Shown here piece after piece: positions 24,832-37,640 of a DNA stretch of 64,000 nt. Position 1 is the stretch's first letter; each line of letters opens with the position of its first letter. Under the pieces are notes generated by a model that was not told where the DNA came from, made no database searches, and worked only from the letters and a program-made list of their open reading frames with translations. The position numbers and the translations under genes were made by a program. The DNA is taken from contig CM067062.1 in NCBI GenBank assembly GCA_033980235.1, positions 12,419,991 to 12,483,990 of the forward strand. The letters are read 5' to 3'. This DNA is from Diadema setosum (lineage: Eukaryota > Echinodermata > Echinoidea > Diadematoida > Diadematidae).

Positions 24832-26448
24832 ATGAAGCTGTTCATTACTTTTTGCCTTGTGTGCATAGCGGCATCCACCTTTGCCCAAATGCAGCCACAA
24901 GGTAAGCTTCTTATATTTTCCGGTTTTGATGTTAAATTGCTCAAAATGCATTCAATAAAACAATAAGAGTATGCCAAAATGAATTTCCACTTTTTTTTAG
25001 CAAACTCTTTTTCGATTAATAGCCATTCAATTCAATTCAAATGGTTGTATTTCCATATCATTTCCATATATCCATATATAATATATTATATATCATTTCT
25101 CTAATATCTCCATTTTCATATGTTGGGTGGTGATAATAGCTCACATGAGAAAATATTGAAGGAATTAATGTTGATAATGTGCCTTAGTACTTACGTCCAC
25201 ACTGTCGCGTCGATATCCCATAAGATGCATTTAATTCTTTCTGATAGCATGATAATACTTGATGCGTCAGATATAAAAATGCTCAGGTCAATTTCGTATC
25301 ATATCGAGACTTCAACATTGGTAACAAAGTCGTAGTCAAAGTCTATCCCCATGGAAGTACCTTGACCTGTTCTCTCTCTCTCTCTCTCTCTCTCTCTTGC
25401 TGTATATCTTCAAAGTATCGCTGATGACGTCATTCTTCAGGGAAGTATGCGGAGAATATCGCAAGGAAATGATGGACAACAACAATAGATGCGACCTCGA
25501 GGTGATGGACGAGGTCCAGGATCAGGCCGAGGAGGTGGAGAACCCGAGGACACCAGGGTACGACGGGGACGTGGTGGAGGATTTGCTCAAACTCGCCGAC
25601 CGACCTCGTAGCTCCAGGAGGCTCTGCTACACCAGCGACGTCGGCCGGTTCCAGATCCAGAGCGGCTGCGAGCTGATGTCGCTGGTCTGCGGTAATAACG
25701 CCAACATAAACGTCGACTTCTGCTACAGTAAGTTCTGCTTGTGTGTATAATATAATAGCCACCCCTGTCTCCACTGGTCTAGGTCAACCCTGCGCATAGT
25801 GGTTACTTGTTTAAACCCACAGTGCCTAACAAATTCTTGTCCCTTGGGCAATATTTCACTGTGTATATTATCGCGGCAATAAATTTCAGGTTGGGCCGCC
25901 GACATACAATAGGTTTCATTGCTTTCCTGCAATGCCTGCCAGAATCAGAAAGCCTACTTTAAGGCCGCATAATTTGCTTACAGATAATAACGTAACCCAC
26001 AAACGAAACACATTCTTTGCACTCTTGTTTGCTTTTGTTTGTCTGTTTTAGATTGGTATATGACGTCTTCCATTGACAAAGAATGGTTGTGGTGTATGGG
26101 AGGAGATTACATGCGTCTAATACGTTATGCATGATCAAATCTAACTGGACACATGTGGTTTTCGGGAATGAACACCCTTCGAAGCAAGAACGTCGAAAAC
26201 GTTAAATGTGTCCTGAACCAAAATTTATAAGTTTAGATATGTTCTAATAGACTTGTATAAGGAATTGTTTTTTCTTGGTCGCATGTCTCTCCCGCATAAA
26301 GAATACGATGTCTCCACATTATTTTCACCCGAAGTGACATTTTCATTTCTCGAACGCAGGGCTACCAAAGCCGACTCCATCACGGGTCGTTCCTCAGTTT
26401 CCACAAACCACGCCCGCAGCGATTCTGCCAGCCAATCCGACTGTTTAG
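24832..26448 (+). CDS. G3: secreted six-cysteine protein, start codon in exon 2
   Basis: The coding exons are 24832-24901, 25416-25727 and 26360-26448, giving 156 residues. The exon 2 acceptor (ctag) is followed directly by ATG AAG, so translation should begin there with MKLFITFCLVCIAASTFA, cleaved before QMQPQ. Core cysteines are at 35, 49, 94, 108, 115 and 126, with C-ELM-SLV-C. The core contains the loop NPRTPGYDGDVVEDLL also found in G4 and G5. The exon 3 acceptor is an AAG type after a long TC tract (25373-25397). The tail (128-156) is Pro-rich with basic residues (RLPKPTPSRVVPQF). Exons 3 and 4 are nearly identical to those of G4, while exon 2 is not. The function is unknown. Confidence 0.82.
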
Positions 26449-26840
26449 ACGTGTTAGATGCGGTCCCTCCGAAACTTCTCGGGAGCACACACTCTCTTTT
26501 TATCTACCTTCAGTTACGCAAGATCATCCGAACGTTCATCGACAATTATGTGTCGCTTTGAGACCCGCGGTCATTTCAACAATGACAACCATTGTTTTTG
26601 TTAGATTTCATCATTTTGCCTTTAGTTCTATGTTGAAGGGTTTGTAAATGACAGAAATTATGCCTCATAAACATGGCCTTGAGAATTCAGCGAATAGTGA
26701 CAGATTTTTGAAAAATTTTGACCCTTTTGATATCTCTGTAAATACGATTTTACAAGGTCAAAAGAAAGAGAATACATTGTTCTCATGTTACTTCGATGTT
26801 TCATTCATATTTCTCACCAAAGCTACTAATTTCGTAAACG

Positions 26841-27214
26841 TTCATTGCAGGGCCGGCGGAGCGTTTTCAAAAGTGTGGGGGCCCACTTCCGGGTTTCATG
26901 AGCTAACAAGCAAAATAAAGAAAGAAAAAAAAGAAGGTCCTCAGCTCATCTCTCCTCCTTCTATTTCCGGGTTTCTTCAGCTAACAAGCAAAACAAAAAC
27001 AAAAACAAAAACAAAAACATAACCTTACCGTGCTCACACTTCAAGATCTCTATCTATTTCTATTTAGTGCCACTTACGTACTTCCGGGTTTAAAAAAAAG
27101 TGTGGGGGCCCAAAGTGATGACACCTTATGTATTCCTTTGTATGGTGCACAAAAAGTGGGGGGGGGGGGGGGTCCGAGCCCCCACGGCCTCCGCGGTTCC
27201 ACCGGCCATGCATT
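26841..27214. mobile_element. MITE-like insertion present only in unit A
   Basis: The ends are imperfect inverted repeats (GCAGGGCCGGCGGAGCG at left; the complement of CATGGCCGGTGGAACCGCGG at right). Inside are three degenerate copies of CTTCCGGGTTT, two of them followed by AGCTAACAAGC. Unit B is uninterrupted at the matching place (around 34771, GTAAACGTATAAC). The target-site duplication is not certain. Confidence 0.6.
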
Positions 27215-27332
27215 GTATAACTAAGAATGATGATCATTTCGGTGCTTCCGCTCACATTGCACCAATATCACCCTACTACTTTAACCAGTTGTTCCCTATA
27301 GATCGTGTACTGTCTCTGCAGATTTTTTTAAA

Positions 27333-27367
<35 letters not shown>

Positions 27368-27887
27368 TATAGAGTATGCCCGTTTATACCGCTACGCAAT
27401 AGATAAAATTCCCTAAGAGTGTTCTTCGGTCTCTTGTGTGAGCGCACGGCAAGTTAGGAACTTTATTGCGTGCAGCCGTGTAGTTACAACTAGTACTCGG
27501 TATATATTTTAAAAGCAATCAAAACAATAGAAAGCTGTCAATAACGACTTTCAAATCCCTTTCCAAATATCTTACTAGCAGGAAACAAAGGTGGGATTTT
27601 GTTAAAGATCCTTGTGGGAGGGGCCGGGTTTATGGAAGAGTTTTATGAAGGCGGTGTCTTGACGAAAAACAAAACAAAACTACACCGCAAAACGGTTTTA
27701 TAGGGCTACGCAATTGCTACATTTTGATACCGTATGTCGGAGGTTTAAATGTCCGGTGAATCTTTTTGTGACTTTTATGGTTGAATGTTTGTATATTTTG
27801 GTTTGTATTGTTTCTTGGTGTTTTTACGCCCCAATCAAGCTTTACTGATTAACAAGACTTGCTTGATAAAAGCGTTCTGGAAGATCA

Positions 27888-27893
27888 AATAAA
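27888..27893 (+). terminator. Candidate G3 polyadenylation signal
   Basis: AATAAA about 1.4 kb after the stop. It is conserved at the equivalent place in unit B (35393-35398), in GGAAGATYRAATAAATG context. Confidence 0.35.
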
Positions 27894-28265
27894 TGGATTA
27901 CGTCATTATACAATTCACTTTGTTCAGTTCTATGCTTGTTGTTCTATGTTGGCAATTCAATTGTAAGTGCTGTATGATAGATGTTTTACATTAGTGATAA
28001 CTATTTACCGCTATTGGGAGGTACGATTAACACTAAATGAGTATTCTTGCAATATAATGCTCTGAGAGCGGTGACTAAGCGAGTGTTTGTGTGCTACAGG
28101 GCTGGTTGTATTATCACGAGATGGATAGCAATTGTGAAGACACACAAAATAACATGCAATACACAATAATTATATAGTACAGCAATAATTTGATTATCCA
28201 ATACAATGAAACATACACGACAGTTCCAATTAAATCTACCAGTTTCTCTTAGAATACATGAATAT

Positions 28266-28393
28266 CAGGGGCGGATCCAGGAATTCCGTAAAGAGTAGGC
28301 ACCTTTATAAAATTAAAATTAAAATTTTTACTTTTTATTTCTTTTGTTTAAACAGAAAAAAAGAGGGAGTGGACCCCTCTAGATCCGCCACTG
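28266..28393. mobile_element. Small MITE with AATAT target duplication, empty site in unit B
   Basis: This 128-bp element starts CAGGGGCGGATCCAGG and ends CTAGATCCGCCACTG, so its ends are inverted copies. It is bordered by AATAT on both sides (28261-28265 and 28394-28398). Unit B has one AATAT and no element at 35776-35780 (GAATATAATTA), which demonstrates the insertion. It has no coding capacity. Confidence 0.85.
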
Positions 28394-28616
28394 AATATAA
28401 TTATACTCATCTCATCAAACCAAATTGGACATTAATTGCTTGAATAAAAATTAATGATAAAGAATTGATGTAAAGAAATAACAAAACAAAGCACGAAAGT
28501 GCATTGTATATCAATAACAATCTGCAAATGTTAATATCAATCAAAACATAAAAGTTGGCACTTAAGATAAAGAAATTTATGGAAGTCTGCGTAAGGTCAC
28601 TGATAGTGTTCCTATA

Positions 28617-28998
28617 TTAGAGGGGTCGTATAATTTTGGTTGAAACCTAACTTCACGTGTCTAACATTTTTTGGTTGGATAACGAGAAACTTCTTATGAA
28701 ATATGAAATAGCATGTAACTTCAAAAGGAATTCAACGTTTATTTGATGAAAATTGGTTTTAAGATGGCTGAGATATCCAAAACAGAGCAATCCTAATAAA
28801 AGGTGGGACCCATCTTATATTAGTATCGCTTTGTTTTACTTTGTTTTTGGATGTCTCAGCCATCCCCAAATCGATTTTCATCAAATAAACTTTGAATTTC
28901 TTTTATAATGGTTTGCTCTGTGAAAAATTGATAAAGAATTTGAATAAAAAGTTAAAAGCCCAATCTTCATCTCCACCAATTCTATACCATCCCTTTAA
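28617..28998. mobile_element. Foldback MITE, family FB2, copy A
   Basis: Inverted arms carry the paired motifs TTTATTTGATGAAAATTGG and its complement, and the right end is CCATCCCTTTAA. The matching copy in unit B is at 35996-36337, so this insertion predates the duplication. Confidence 0.7.
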
Positions 28999-31975
28999 AT
29001 ATTCAAAATGGGTAGGAAGTGATGCCATCACCAGTCCTCATGAGTCTTTTATCAAATTACAAACAAAAAACAAATTTCCCTTTTGACATGAAAACCAATA
29101 AAATGAATGATCACTCACACCATATTGATGTCTATGAGAATACATATGAAACTCAAACTCCTATTACTTTCTTGTTCTATGTTCGATTTGTATCAAACTT
29201 CTATCATCATGTTCCTTTGATTTGATTTGATTTGATTTGATTATCAAAGTCAAGTATGATAATATGGTCTGCTTGCTGCATCAAACATCTTGTCTTGCGC
29301 TTCCAAATAACACAATTTTATACTTCATGGTTGTAGAATACCAGAACTTTCGCTATGCCGCAATCATGGCAATGACTTGAAGTGTGAAAAGGTCACAATG
29401 CACTTTGATCAATGGTAGCATTTACAAACATGGCTATCAAAAGCAAATCACTGAGCAATAACAAAGAAGTATAAATAGATTCACCTTGAAGCTCAAATGA
29501 CACTTTTAATTTTGAGAACTTAACTTCTATAATTAAAAAGAATCATGCAATTCACAATTTATCGACCACAAATTGGGCTATTTAAAAGTCAAAAGCATTA
29601 GTTAAACAAGAACAACAATAACAACAAAGAATTAGAGGCAACAACAGCAGATTTTCAGATTTAGATTCAATGATATTAATTTCCAGTAAACGATAGCATA
29701 CATAATGCCACAACTGTTGAACATGCTGGGGTATATCCCTAAAAGCAATGAACTTTAATATGGCGAATGTATCCTTAACATAATTGAACATTATGTAGTA
29801 ATAAAATCTATGAGAGATGAAAATACGGAACAACTAAATACATCGAAAGTCTCTGACACGATATTGACACTTTAAAAGTCATATTTATCATTTTGCTATA
29901 AATAATCACCGGTGATTTTTTTTTTGAAAAACCTGTTTTATATAAGTAAACAATCCATTTGTATTCAACACAGAACAAATATATCAACCAACTTCACCTA
30001 TTAAATGGGTACAGAAATGCCTATGAAACCACTTTCTTGAACGTTTGAACAGCCTCTCAGTTAGGCCTACATTTCAAACATTCGCCAAGATTAGAGGTGT
30101 TCGGAAGAAACTTAACTTCTTATCAAAATACAAAATAATAAAATACGAAATTATCAAAAAACAAAATTATCAATTATCAAAATACAAAGTAATTTTTGCC
30201 AATTTTGTCAAAAATTATGTTATTCATATTATCATGCAAGCGGACTATTGTTTTGTCTTGTTCCAACGTTTCTCATAAGCCATGTCCCACTCACGATGGA
30301 GAAATGTACTCTGGTCACAGTCATAATACACTCTCAAGTTCTTACATTATTGTTTTCTGGGAATACATATCTAAGACATTCATATTGCACAGCACACGCA
30401 AACATAAATCCACAGTCCACAAACATCATGTACTCAAGCATACATACTGTACATTACACAAGACTTTATACTAACATGTTTGATGCCCCCTTCAGAAATA
30501 GAAAACATAACAGAATAGTTCAATAGGTAAAGCAATGAAATAATACAATCAATCATGATAATTACATAAAAAGGTTTTCGCTTTTATGGAAACAGATTAA
30601 CTATTGAATTCAATTAATCTGGATTGAGGTACGATAAAGGACTTCAAATACCACGTACTGTGACTGAGTTTACTAAAATGATCTAACATATTCCATGTTG
30701 AATTGAAGCAGAAACATAATTTCCATCTTTTCACGCACTATTTTGAAGTACTTTTGTGTACCATAAATCTTCAAATTTATGCTTATGTCTTGCCCTTTTT
30801 GTTTTTGCGAATTGCATATTAAAGCCAAAGCATAATTAAAATTATAATTTTCTGCACGTTTGTGTGTTTAAAATACTTAATTCAGGAATAAAGTCAAACC
30901 AAACAGAAGATAATCAAGTATTTTCTTGGATAGCTAATACGACCATCATCATTGCATAGAGAATGTTATCAATCTCACTGCCGCAGGGACAACTTTTGTT
31001 TGTGTCGTCCAGGCATGATGATGCCAAAAATATTGTTTACGTTTGTTTATTTTGTTTGATATTGCTCTTTATTGCTGTTTCTTCTTGGAGTTGATTATGA
31101 ATAATCTTTTCCAAATAACATTCTATATTCCGTTTATTGGAAATCAGTCTATGAGATTGTGGTTGGGGACAAATCCAAAATTAGACATAAAAATTAGATT
31201 GACTTCTAAATCAATCAGATTGTGATTTTTAATCTAGTTTTGGATTTGTCCCTCATCTAAATCTAAGGAATTTAGAGAGAAATATATGCATTTCCTCTAC
31301 GAAATACCCAACCACATTTGTATATGTATTTTCATAATCCATCATAGATATTGTAACTTTCTCTGATGGAATCAATTCTTGATGTAGAATGTCAGGCGAG
31401 TATCTTAGTTTCATGGTGCATGCCACGCAATATGGACTAACACAATTGCTTTGATATGACTCACCCTCCCGCATCCCCTTTTGGTCAAATTGTGTGCTTC
31501 TGAGCCAAAGACTACCTCGAAGTTCTGTCTGACCCAAATTCACCGGTGCCAGACTCAGTGAAAGAAGAGAGTCCCTTTCCAAGATATCCTTTGCTCTAGT
31601 CCCCAAACTTTTGGCAGAGAACCACGAGTGGTCCCAGGACACACAAACGTTAACACAAACACACTGATAGACAAACAAACGCATGACCGAGGTCAACGAG
31701 GATGTTATAAGTGCAGAGTAGAATCTCATGTCTGTTTTTTCCTAAATATAATGGGCAACAATGTACATCCACATAGAATGGCTTATTACGATGAATGGAG
31801 GAGTTCAGGCACAATGTGTGAAACAAGTCCTCGATGATGAATAAACATAGAATGTTGGCTGAAAGACAAGCTGGCTTCGACAAGTGTACTGTGGAGAAAA
31901 GAACAAAAACGTAATATTGGATGCACCAGCAATCACTGACACTTCTTCTATTACTTTCTCATCCTGGAAAGAGTG

Positions 31976-32011
31976 TATAAATACCGAAGACATCTTCTCT
32001 ACAAGTCATTC
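31976..32011 (+). promoter_or_regulatory. G4 core promoter: TATA box and TCATTC initiator
   Basis: GTATAAATACCG places TATAAATA at 31976-31983, and TCATTC lies at 32006-32011, with the predicted start at the A of 32008, 32 nt from the TATA start. The surroundings are nearly identical to the G5 promoter, as expected from the duplication. Confidence 0.8.
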
Positions 32012-32119
32012 GAGTTTCTGCACGCAGCAAGCACCAGCATCTAGAAAAAAAAGAAAAGAAAACTTCTGTAAAACTCCTACGCAGGAATTACACCTAGTGG
32101 AACTACTACATTTTCATAA

Positions 32120-34385
32120 TGGCCGCCACGGTAAGTGATTTCCGTTTGTACTCCCTCTTTTGATCAGTCGGGTAACATACTTGTGAACTGTTGACCTACA
32201 ATAATAATTAGAAAGTCACCAGTCACTACTCATAAGACTTAGAATCATGCCACCATCTCCAAACATTTTGAACTCCCTCTAACTGTAGGTAATTTTGAGA
32301 TAGCCAGAAATTTTGTTTCGTTATTTGATCTCAGTTATTTTAGAAAATCGAATAATGAACTTTACTGTATTTGTTCAATAGATTCTTTGTAAAAACGTAA
32401 AGAGCGCCAAAAGAAGCATGCGCTTAAACTTTATTTAGATTCATGAAGCATCATTATTTACACCATAATTTACATCTCAAACTCGTCTATGAATCGTCAG
32501 AAGTACTTGAGAACGAGAAAAAAAAATCAAGAAAGTAAACAAAATCCAGCAAAATTGCGATGCACATAATTATAAAGTAATTATTTCGCATGTCAAAACT
32601 AATAAGATAAGACCCTAACATAAAATTGAACAGGCACAGATTTTGCACATAATGCAAAGAAAGATGATTTTTTAGTGAATTCCTGTGCAATTCAAGGGCA
32701 CGCTATTTTTTTTTTTTAGGCGGACTGCAATTTTAAATAACTTTATACTGTTTCCAACGAAGCACAATTACTAACTTATCAGTTATTTTTTTATATGTTT
32801 TCATATGCTTGTTTTTCTTTCAGATAAAGCTTCTCCTTTCGTTGTGCATCTGCATGTTGGTGAGATTTACCGTCGCCCAAACCCAAGGTAAGCAGTTTTT
32901 GTATTGTTGCTTCATGACAATAGAGTTAATAATATTTGAAATTAAAACAAAACAAAAAAGGGGAAAAATCGGAGAGAAACACGAAAATTTAGATGTAACC
33001 TCAATGTGCTTCATAATATCATGGAATTCTCACCTCGCTCTTCACATTATTTGATATAATCATATTCTTTCATTTAACGACTAATTTGTCCTGTAATTGC
33101 AAGGGGGTTGAAATTGTTTTGAACAAAATTAATACAAATATAATTTCATTCATTCTTAAACTGATTAGATGACCTGAGATAAAGAGATATGTATGTGTTT
33201 GTGCTTGCGTTTGTGTTTTATGTGTGTGAGTGGATGTGTGCCTGCAACAAATTCGTAGTTAAAGTCTATCCTCATGGAAGAAGTACCTTGACCTGTTCTC
33301 TCTCTCTCTCTCTCTCTCTCGCTGTATATCTTCAAAGTATCGCTGATGACGTCATTCTTCAGGGAGGTATGCGGAGAATATCGCAAGGAAATGATGGACA
33401 ACAACAATAGATGCGACCTCGAGGTGATGGACGAGGTCCAGAATAAGGCCGAGGAGTTGGAGAACCCGAGGACACCAGGGTACGACGGGGACGTGGTAGA
33501 GGATTTGCTCAAACTCGCCGACCGACCTCGTAGCTCCAGGAGGCTCTGCTACACCAACAGCGTCGGCAGGTTCGAGATCCAGAGCGGCTGCGAGCTGATG
33601 GCACTAGTATGCAGTAATAACGCCAACATAAACGTTGACTCCTGCTACAGTAAGTTCTGCTTGGGTGTATTTATATATTCAGTCACCCCTGTCTTCACTG
33701 GTCATAGGTCAACCCTGTGCATAGTGGTTACCTGTTTAAATCCACAGCAGCTAAATCAATCTTATCCCTTGGGCAATATTTCACTGTGTATAGCGGCAAC
33801 AAATTTCAGGTTGAGCCGCCGACATGATGTAGGTTTCATTGCTTTCCTGCCAGATTTTCGGGATCTCAGATAGCCTCCTTGTTAAGGCCACACAAACTGC
33901 TTACAGATAATAGCACAACACACAAACGAAACACATTCTTTGCACTCATGTTTGCTTTTGTTTTCTGTTTTAGATTGGACAATTGGTAACATCCTTATTA
34001 CGTTTTCCATCGATAACGAATGGTTGTGGTATATGAGAGAGGATTACATGCGTCTAATACGTTGTGCATGATCAAATCTAATATGGTTTTCGGCAATGAA
34101 CACCTTTCAAAGAAAGAACGTCGAAAACGTTAAATGTGTCCCGAACAAAGATTTATAAGTTTAGATATAATCTCCTAGACTTGTACAAGGAGTTGTTTTG
34201 CCCAATATCTCTTGGTCGAATGTCTCTCTCGCATAAAGAATACGATGTCTGAACATTATTTTCACCCGAAGTGACATTTTCATTTCTCGAACGCAGGGTT
34301 ACCAAAGCCGACTCCATCACGCGTCGTTCCTCAGTTTCCACAAACCACGCCCGCAACGATTCCGCCAGCCAATCCGACTGTTTAG
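32120..34385 (+). CDS. G4: chimeric secreted six-cysteine protein (G5-like head, G3-like body)
   Basis: The coding exons are 32120-32131, 32824-32887, 33338-33649 and 34297-34385, giving 158 residues. Exon 1 encodes MAAT. Exon 2 encodes IKLLLSLCICMLVRFTVA, cleaved before QTQ, and matches G5 exon 2 apart from a 3-nt indel and a few substitutions. Core cysteines are at 37, 51, 96, 110, 117 and 128, with C-ELM-ALV-C and the NPRTPGYDGD loop. The core matches G3 except for nine residues, mostly in the second half (for example NVDFC in G3 and NVDSC here). The tail also matches G3 (RLPKPTPSRVVPQF). The switch between the two parents lies in intron 2 near 33244. Reading frame, splice sites and all six cysteines are intact, so the fusion is probably functional. 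Confidence 0.85.
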
Positions 34386-35392
34386 ATGCGGTCCCTCCGA
34401 AACTTCTCGGGAACACACACTTTCGCTCTCTCTACCTTTAGTTACGCAAGATCATCCGAAAGTTCATCGACAATTATGTGTCGCCGTGACATCTGCAGTC
34501 ATTTCAACAATGACAACCATTGTTTTTGTTAGATTTCAGCATTCTGCCTTTTATTAATTGTTTTACGTTAAAGGGTTTGTAAATGACAGAAACGATGCCT
34601 AATAAACATGGCCTTGGTAATTCAGCGAAAAGTAACATATTTTTGGAAAATGTTGATCCTTTTGATACCTGCATTATACGATTTTACAAGGTCAACGCAG
34701 AGAAAGTAGATTTTTCCCATGTTACTATGATGTCTCATTCATATTTCTCACCAAGGCTACTAATTTCGTAAACGTATAACTTGATAATATTTCCGTACTT
34801 CGGCTCAAATTGTACCAATGTCACCCCACTACTTTAACCAGCTGTCACCTGGATTGTAGTACTTGCTACATGTCTCTGCAGATTTAATAGAGTATGCCCG
34901 TTTTTACCGCTACGCAATGGATAAAATTCCCTAAGAGTGTTCTTCTTAATCGGTCTCTTGTTTGAGCACGACAAGTTAGGACCTTTATTGCGTGCAGCCG
35001 TGTAGTTACAACTAGTACTCAGTATATATTTCAAAAGCAATCAAAACAATAGAAAGCTGTCAATAACGACTTTCAAATGCCTTTCCAAATATCTTACTAG
35101 CAGGAAACATAGGTTGGATTTTGTTAAGGATCCTTGTGGGAGGGGTTTATGGAAGAGTTTTATGAAGGCGGTGTCTTGACGAAAAACAAACAAAACGGTT
35201 TTTAGGGCTACGCAATTGCTACCTTTAATACCTTATGTCGGAGGTTACTGTCCAGTGAATCTTTTTTGTGTGATTTTTATGGTTGAATGTTTGTATATTT
35301 TGGTTTGTATTGTTTCTGGGTGTTTTTACGCCCCAATCAAGATCAACTACTCATTAACAAGACTTGCTTGATAAACGCGTTCTGGAAGATTG

Positions 35393-35398
35393 AATAAA
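35393..35398 (+). terminator. Candidate G4 polyadenylation signal
   Basis: AATAAA about 1 kb after the stop, at the position equivalent to 27888 in unit A. Confidence 0.35.
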
Positions 35399-35995
35399 TG
35401 AATTACGTCATTATACAATGATTTACTTTATTCAGTACTATGTATGTTGTTCTATGTTGGCAATTCAATTGTAAGTGCTGTATTAGCGGTGTTTCACATT
35501 AGTGATAACTATTTACCGCGATTGGGAGGTACGATTAACACTACATGAGTATTCTTGCAATATCATGCCCTGAGAGCGGTGACTAAGCGAGTGTTTGTGT
35601 GCCACAGGGCTGGTTGTATTATCACGAGATGGATAGCAATTATGAAGACACACAAAACAACATGCGATTCACAATATACTATAGTACAAAAATGATTTGA
35701 TTTGTACATTATCCAATACAATGAAACATAAACGTCAGTTCTAATTAAATCCACCAGTTTCTGTAAGAATACAGGAATATAATTACACTCATGTCATCAA
35801 ACCAAATGGGACATTAATTGCTTGAATTAAATGATAAAGAATTGATGTAAACAAATAACAAAACAAAGTAGGAAAGTGCATTGTATATCAATAACAATCT
35901 GCGAATGTTAATATCAATCAAAGCATTTAAAAGTTGACATTTAAGATAAAGAAAGTTAGGGATGCCTGCATAAAGCCGCTGATAGTGTTCCTATT

Positions 35996-36337
35996 TTAAG
36001 GGGTCAAAAAGTTATTGGTTGAGACCTAACTTCACGTTTCTAACATTTTTTGGTTAGATAACGAGAGGAATTCAACGTTTATCTGATGAAAATTGGTTTT
36101 GAAATGGCTGAAATATCCAAAACAGAGCAATCCTAATAAAAGGTGGGACCCATCTTTTATTAGTATCGCTGTGTTTTACTTTGTTTTTGGATGTCTCAGT
36201 CATCCCCAAACCGATTTTCATCAAATAAACTTTGAATTTCTTTTAGAATGGTATGCTCTGAGAAATATAAGTAAAGAATTTGAATAAAAAGTTAAAGCCC
36301 AATCTTCATCACCACCAATATTATACCATCCCTTTAA
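35996..36337. mobile_element. Foldback MITE, family FB2, copy B
   Basis: Bordered by TTAA at 35996-35999 and 36334-36337, with inverted arms (TTATCTGATGAAAATTGG and its complement). It is the unit B partner of copy A. Confidence 0.75.
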
Positions 36338-37249
36338 ATATTCAAAATGGGTAGGAAGTGATGCCATCACAAGTCCTCATGAGTCTTGTATCAAATTACA
36401 AACAAATACAAATTTCCCTTTTGACATGAAAACCAATAAAATAAACAATCATTCTCTTCGAATTAATGTGATCTCGTAATAACCAAGGAATAATAACTTT
36501 AAGAGGGAAAAGAGAGGTACAGTTTACTAGATTACTGACGATTGTAATCTAAGTAACATTTTTGTGTACAAATTTATGGGAGAGTTACAAAGGGATGACC
36601 TCAATTTGCATGCATTAAATTCGATGAAAACATAAAACGTGAAACTACAATTTTCCGTACTTTTTTGTTTTATGTTCGAGTTTTGTATAACATAATAATG
36701 TTCATTGTATTTAATTTGATCATCAAAGTCAACTTTAATCATATGGTCTGCTTGCTACCTCAAGCACATTATCTTGCGGTTCCAAATAAAACACTTTACT
36801 TCAAGGTTGCAGAATACATGATCTTTCGCTTCGCAGCAATGACTTGAAGTGTGAAAAGGTCAATGCACTTTGATAAAAGGTAGAATTTCTAAAACATGAC
36901 TATCAAACGCAAATCACTGGGCAATAACGAAGAAGTATAAATAGATTCACCTTGAAGCTCAAATAACACTTTTAATTTTGAGGTCTTAACTTCTATAATT
37001 AAAAAGATTCCTGCAATTCACATATTCCCGACCAACTGCCGACCACCAAACTGGGCTATTGAAGTCAAAAGCCTTGGTTAAAAAACAACAAAAAAGCAAC
37101 AACAAACAGGAGGCAGCAACAGCAGATTTTAGATTATATTCAATGATATCCATTTCAAGCAAACTATAATAGCATACATAGTAATGCGACAATTTTGAAC
37201 ATGCTGGCGGCATATCCCTAAAAGCAATGAACTTATTGCGAAAATGCAC

Positions 37250-37640
37250 TTAAAGCATGTAAAGGGTGTGTACAGTTCTGGTCGAGGCGAGGATTTAGCT
37301 TTTAATGTTTTGCAAGATATTCAGAAACCACTCTATGAGATGTCAAAGAGCATGCAATTCTATTAAGGGGTATCAAACGTTTATTTGATGAAAATCGGTT
37401 TTGAAATGGCTGAGATATCCAAAAACAAGGTGAAACAAAGATATCCTAGTAAAAGGCGTGGCTTGTCGATTTTTATTTTTATCTCAGCCATTTGAAAATC
37501 AATTTTCATCAAATAAACGTTGAATCCTCCTTAAAATTACATGCTCTTTAACTATTTTCATAAGAGGTTTCTCATTATCTCACTTAGGAATTTTCAAAAC
37601 ACGAATCCCCACCTCAACCAGTACTGTGCAGTCCCTTTAA
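37250..37640. mobile_element. Foldback MITE, family FB2, copy C, with empty site in unit A
   Basis: Bordered by TTAA at 37250-37253 and 37637-37640. Unit A has a single TTAA at the same place (29775-29778, ATCCTTAACATAATTG). The right end reads CAGTCCCTTTAA, and the left end has about eight extra bases before the matching AAAGGG. The insertion is therefore younger than the duplication. Confidence 0.8.

Larger units (their letters stand above)
26449..31975. other. G3 3' UTR and G3-G4 intergenic DNA (within unit A)
   Basis: No further exon is seen. The stretch holds the unit-A-only insertions at 26841-27214 and 28266-28393, a T-run at 27337-27365, FB2 copy A at 28617-28998, and long AT-rich DNA paired with unit B. 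Confidence 0.6.
25323..33244. repeat. Tandem segmental duplication, unit A
   Basis: This 7.9-kb unit runs from G3 intron 2 through G3 exons 3-4, the intergenic DNA and G4 exons 1-2, into G4 intron 2. It aligns co-linearly with unit B (33245-41846). Shared marks include the two exon 3 copies (17 differences in 312 nt by hand count), the tail exons, ttctggaagat followed by AATAAA (27888 and 35393), and the two promoters. Insertions found only in unit A lie at 26841-27214 and 28266-28393. Confidence 0.85.

Noticed and set aside
25430..25774. 114-codon minus-strand open frame over G3 exon 3 (similar ones oppose G4, G5 and G6 core exons)
   Set aside because: It is a shadow of the GC-rich core exon. 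It has no splice or promoter context and is not kept at the protein level between paralogs.
29470..29477. TATAAATA in unit A (and at 36936-36943 in unit B)
   Set aside because: No initiator lies 30-33 nt downstream, and no ATG plus donor or leader exon follows.
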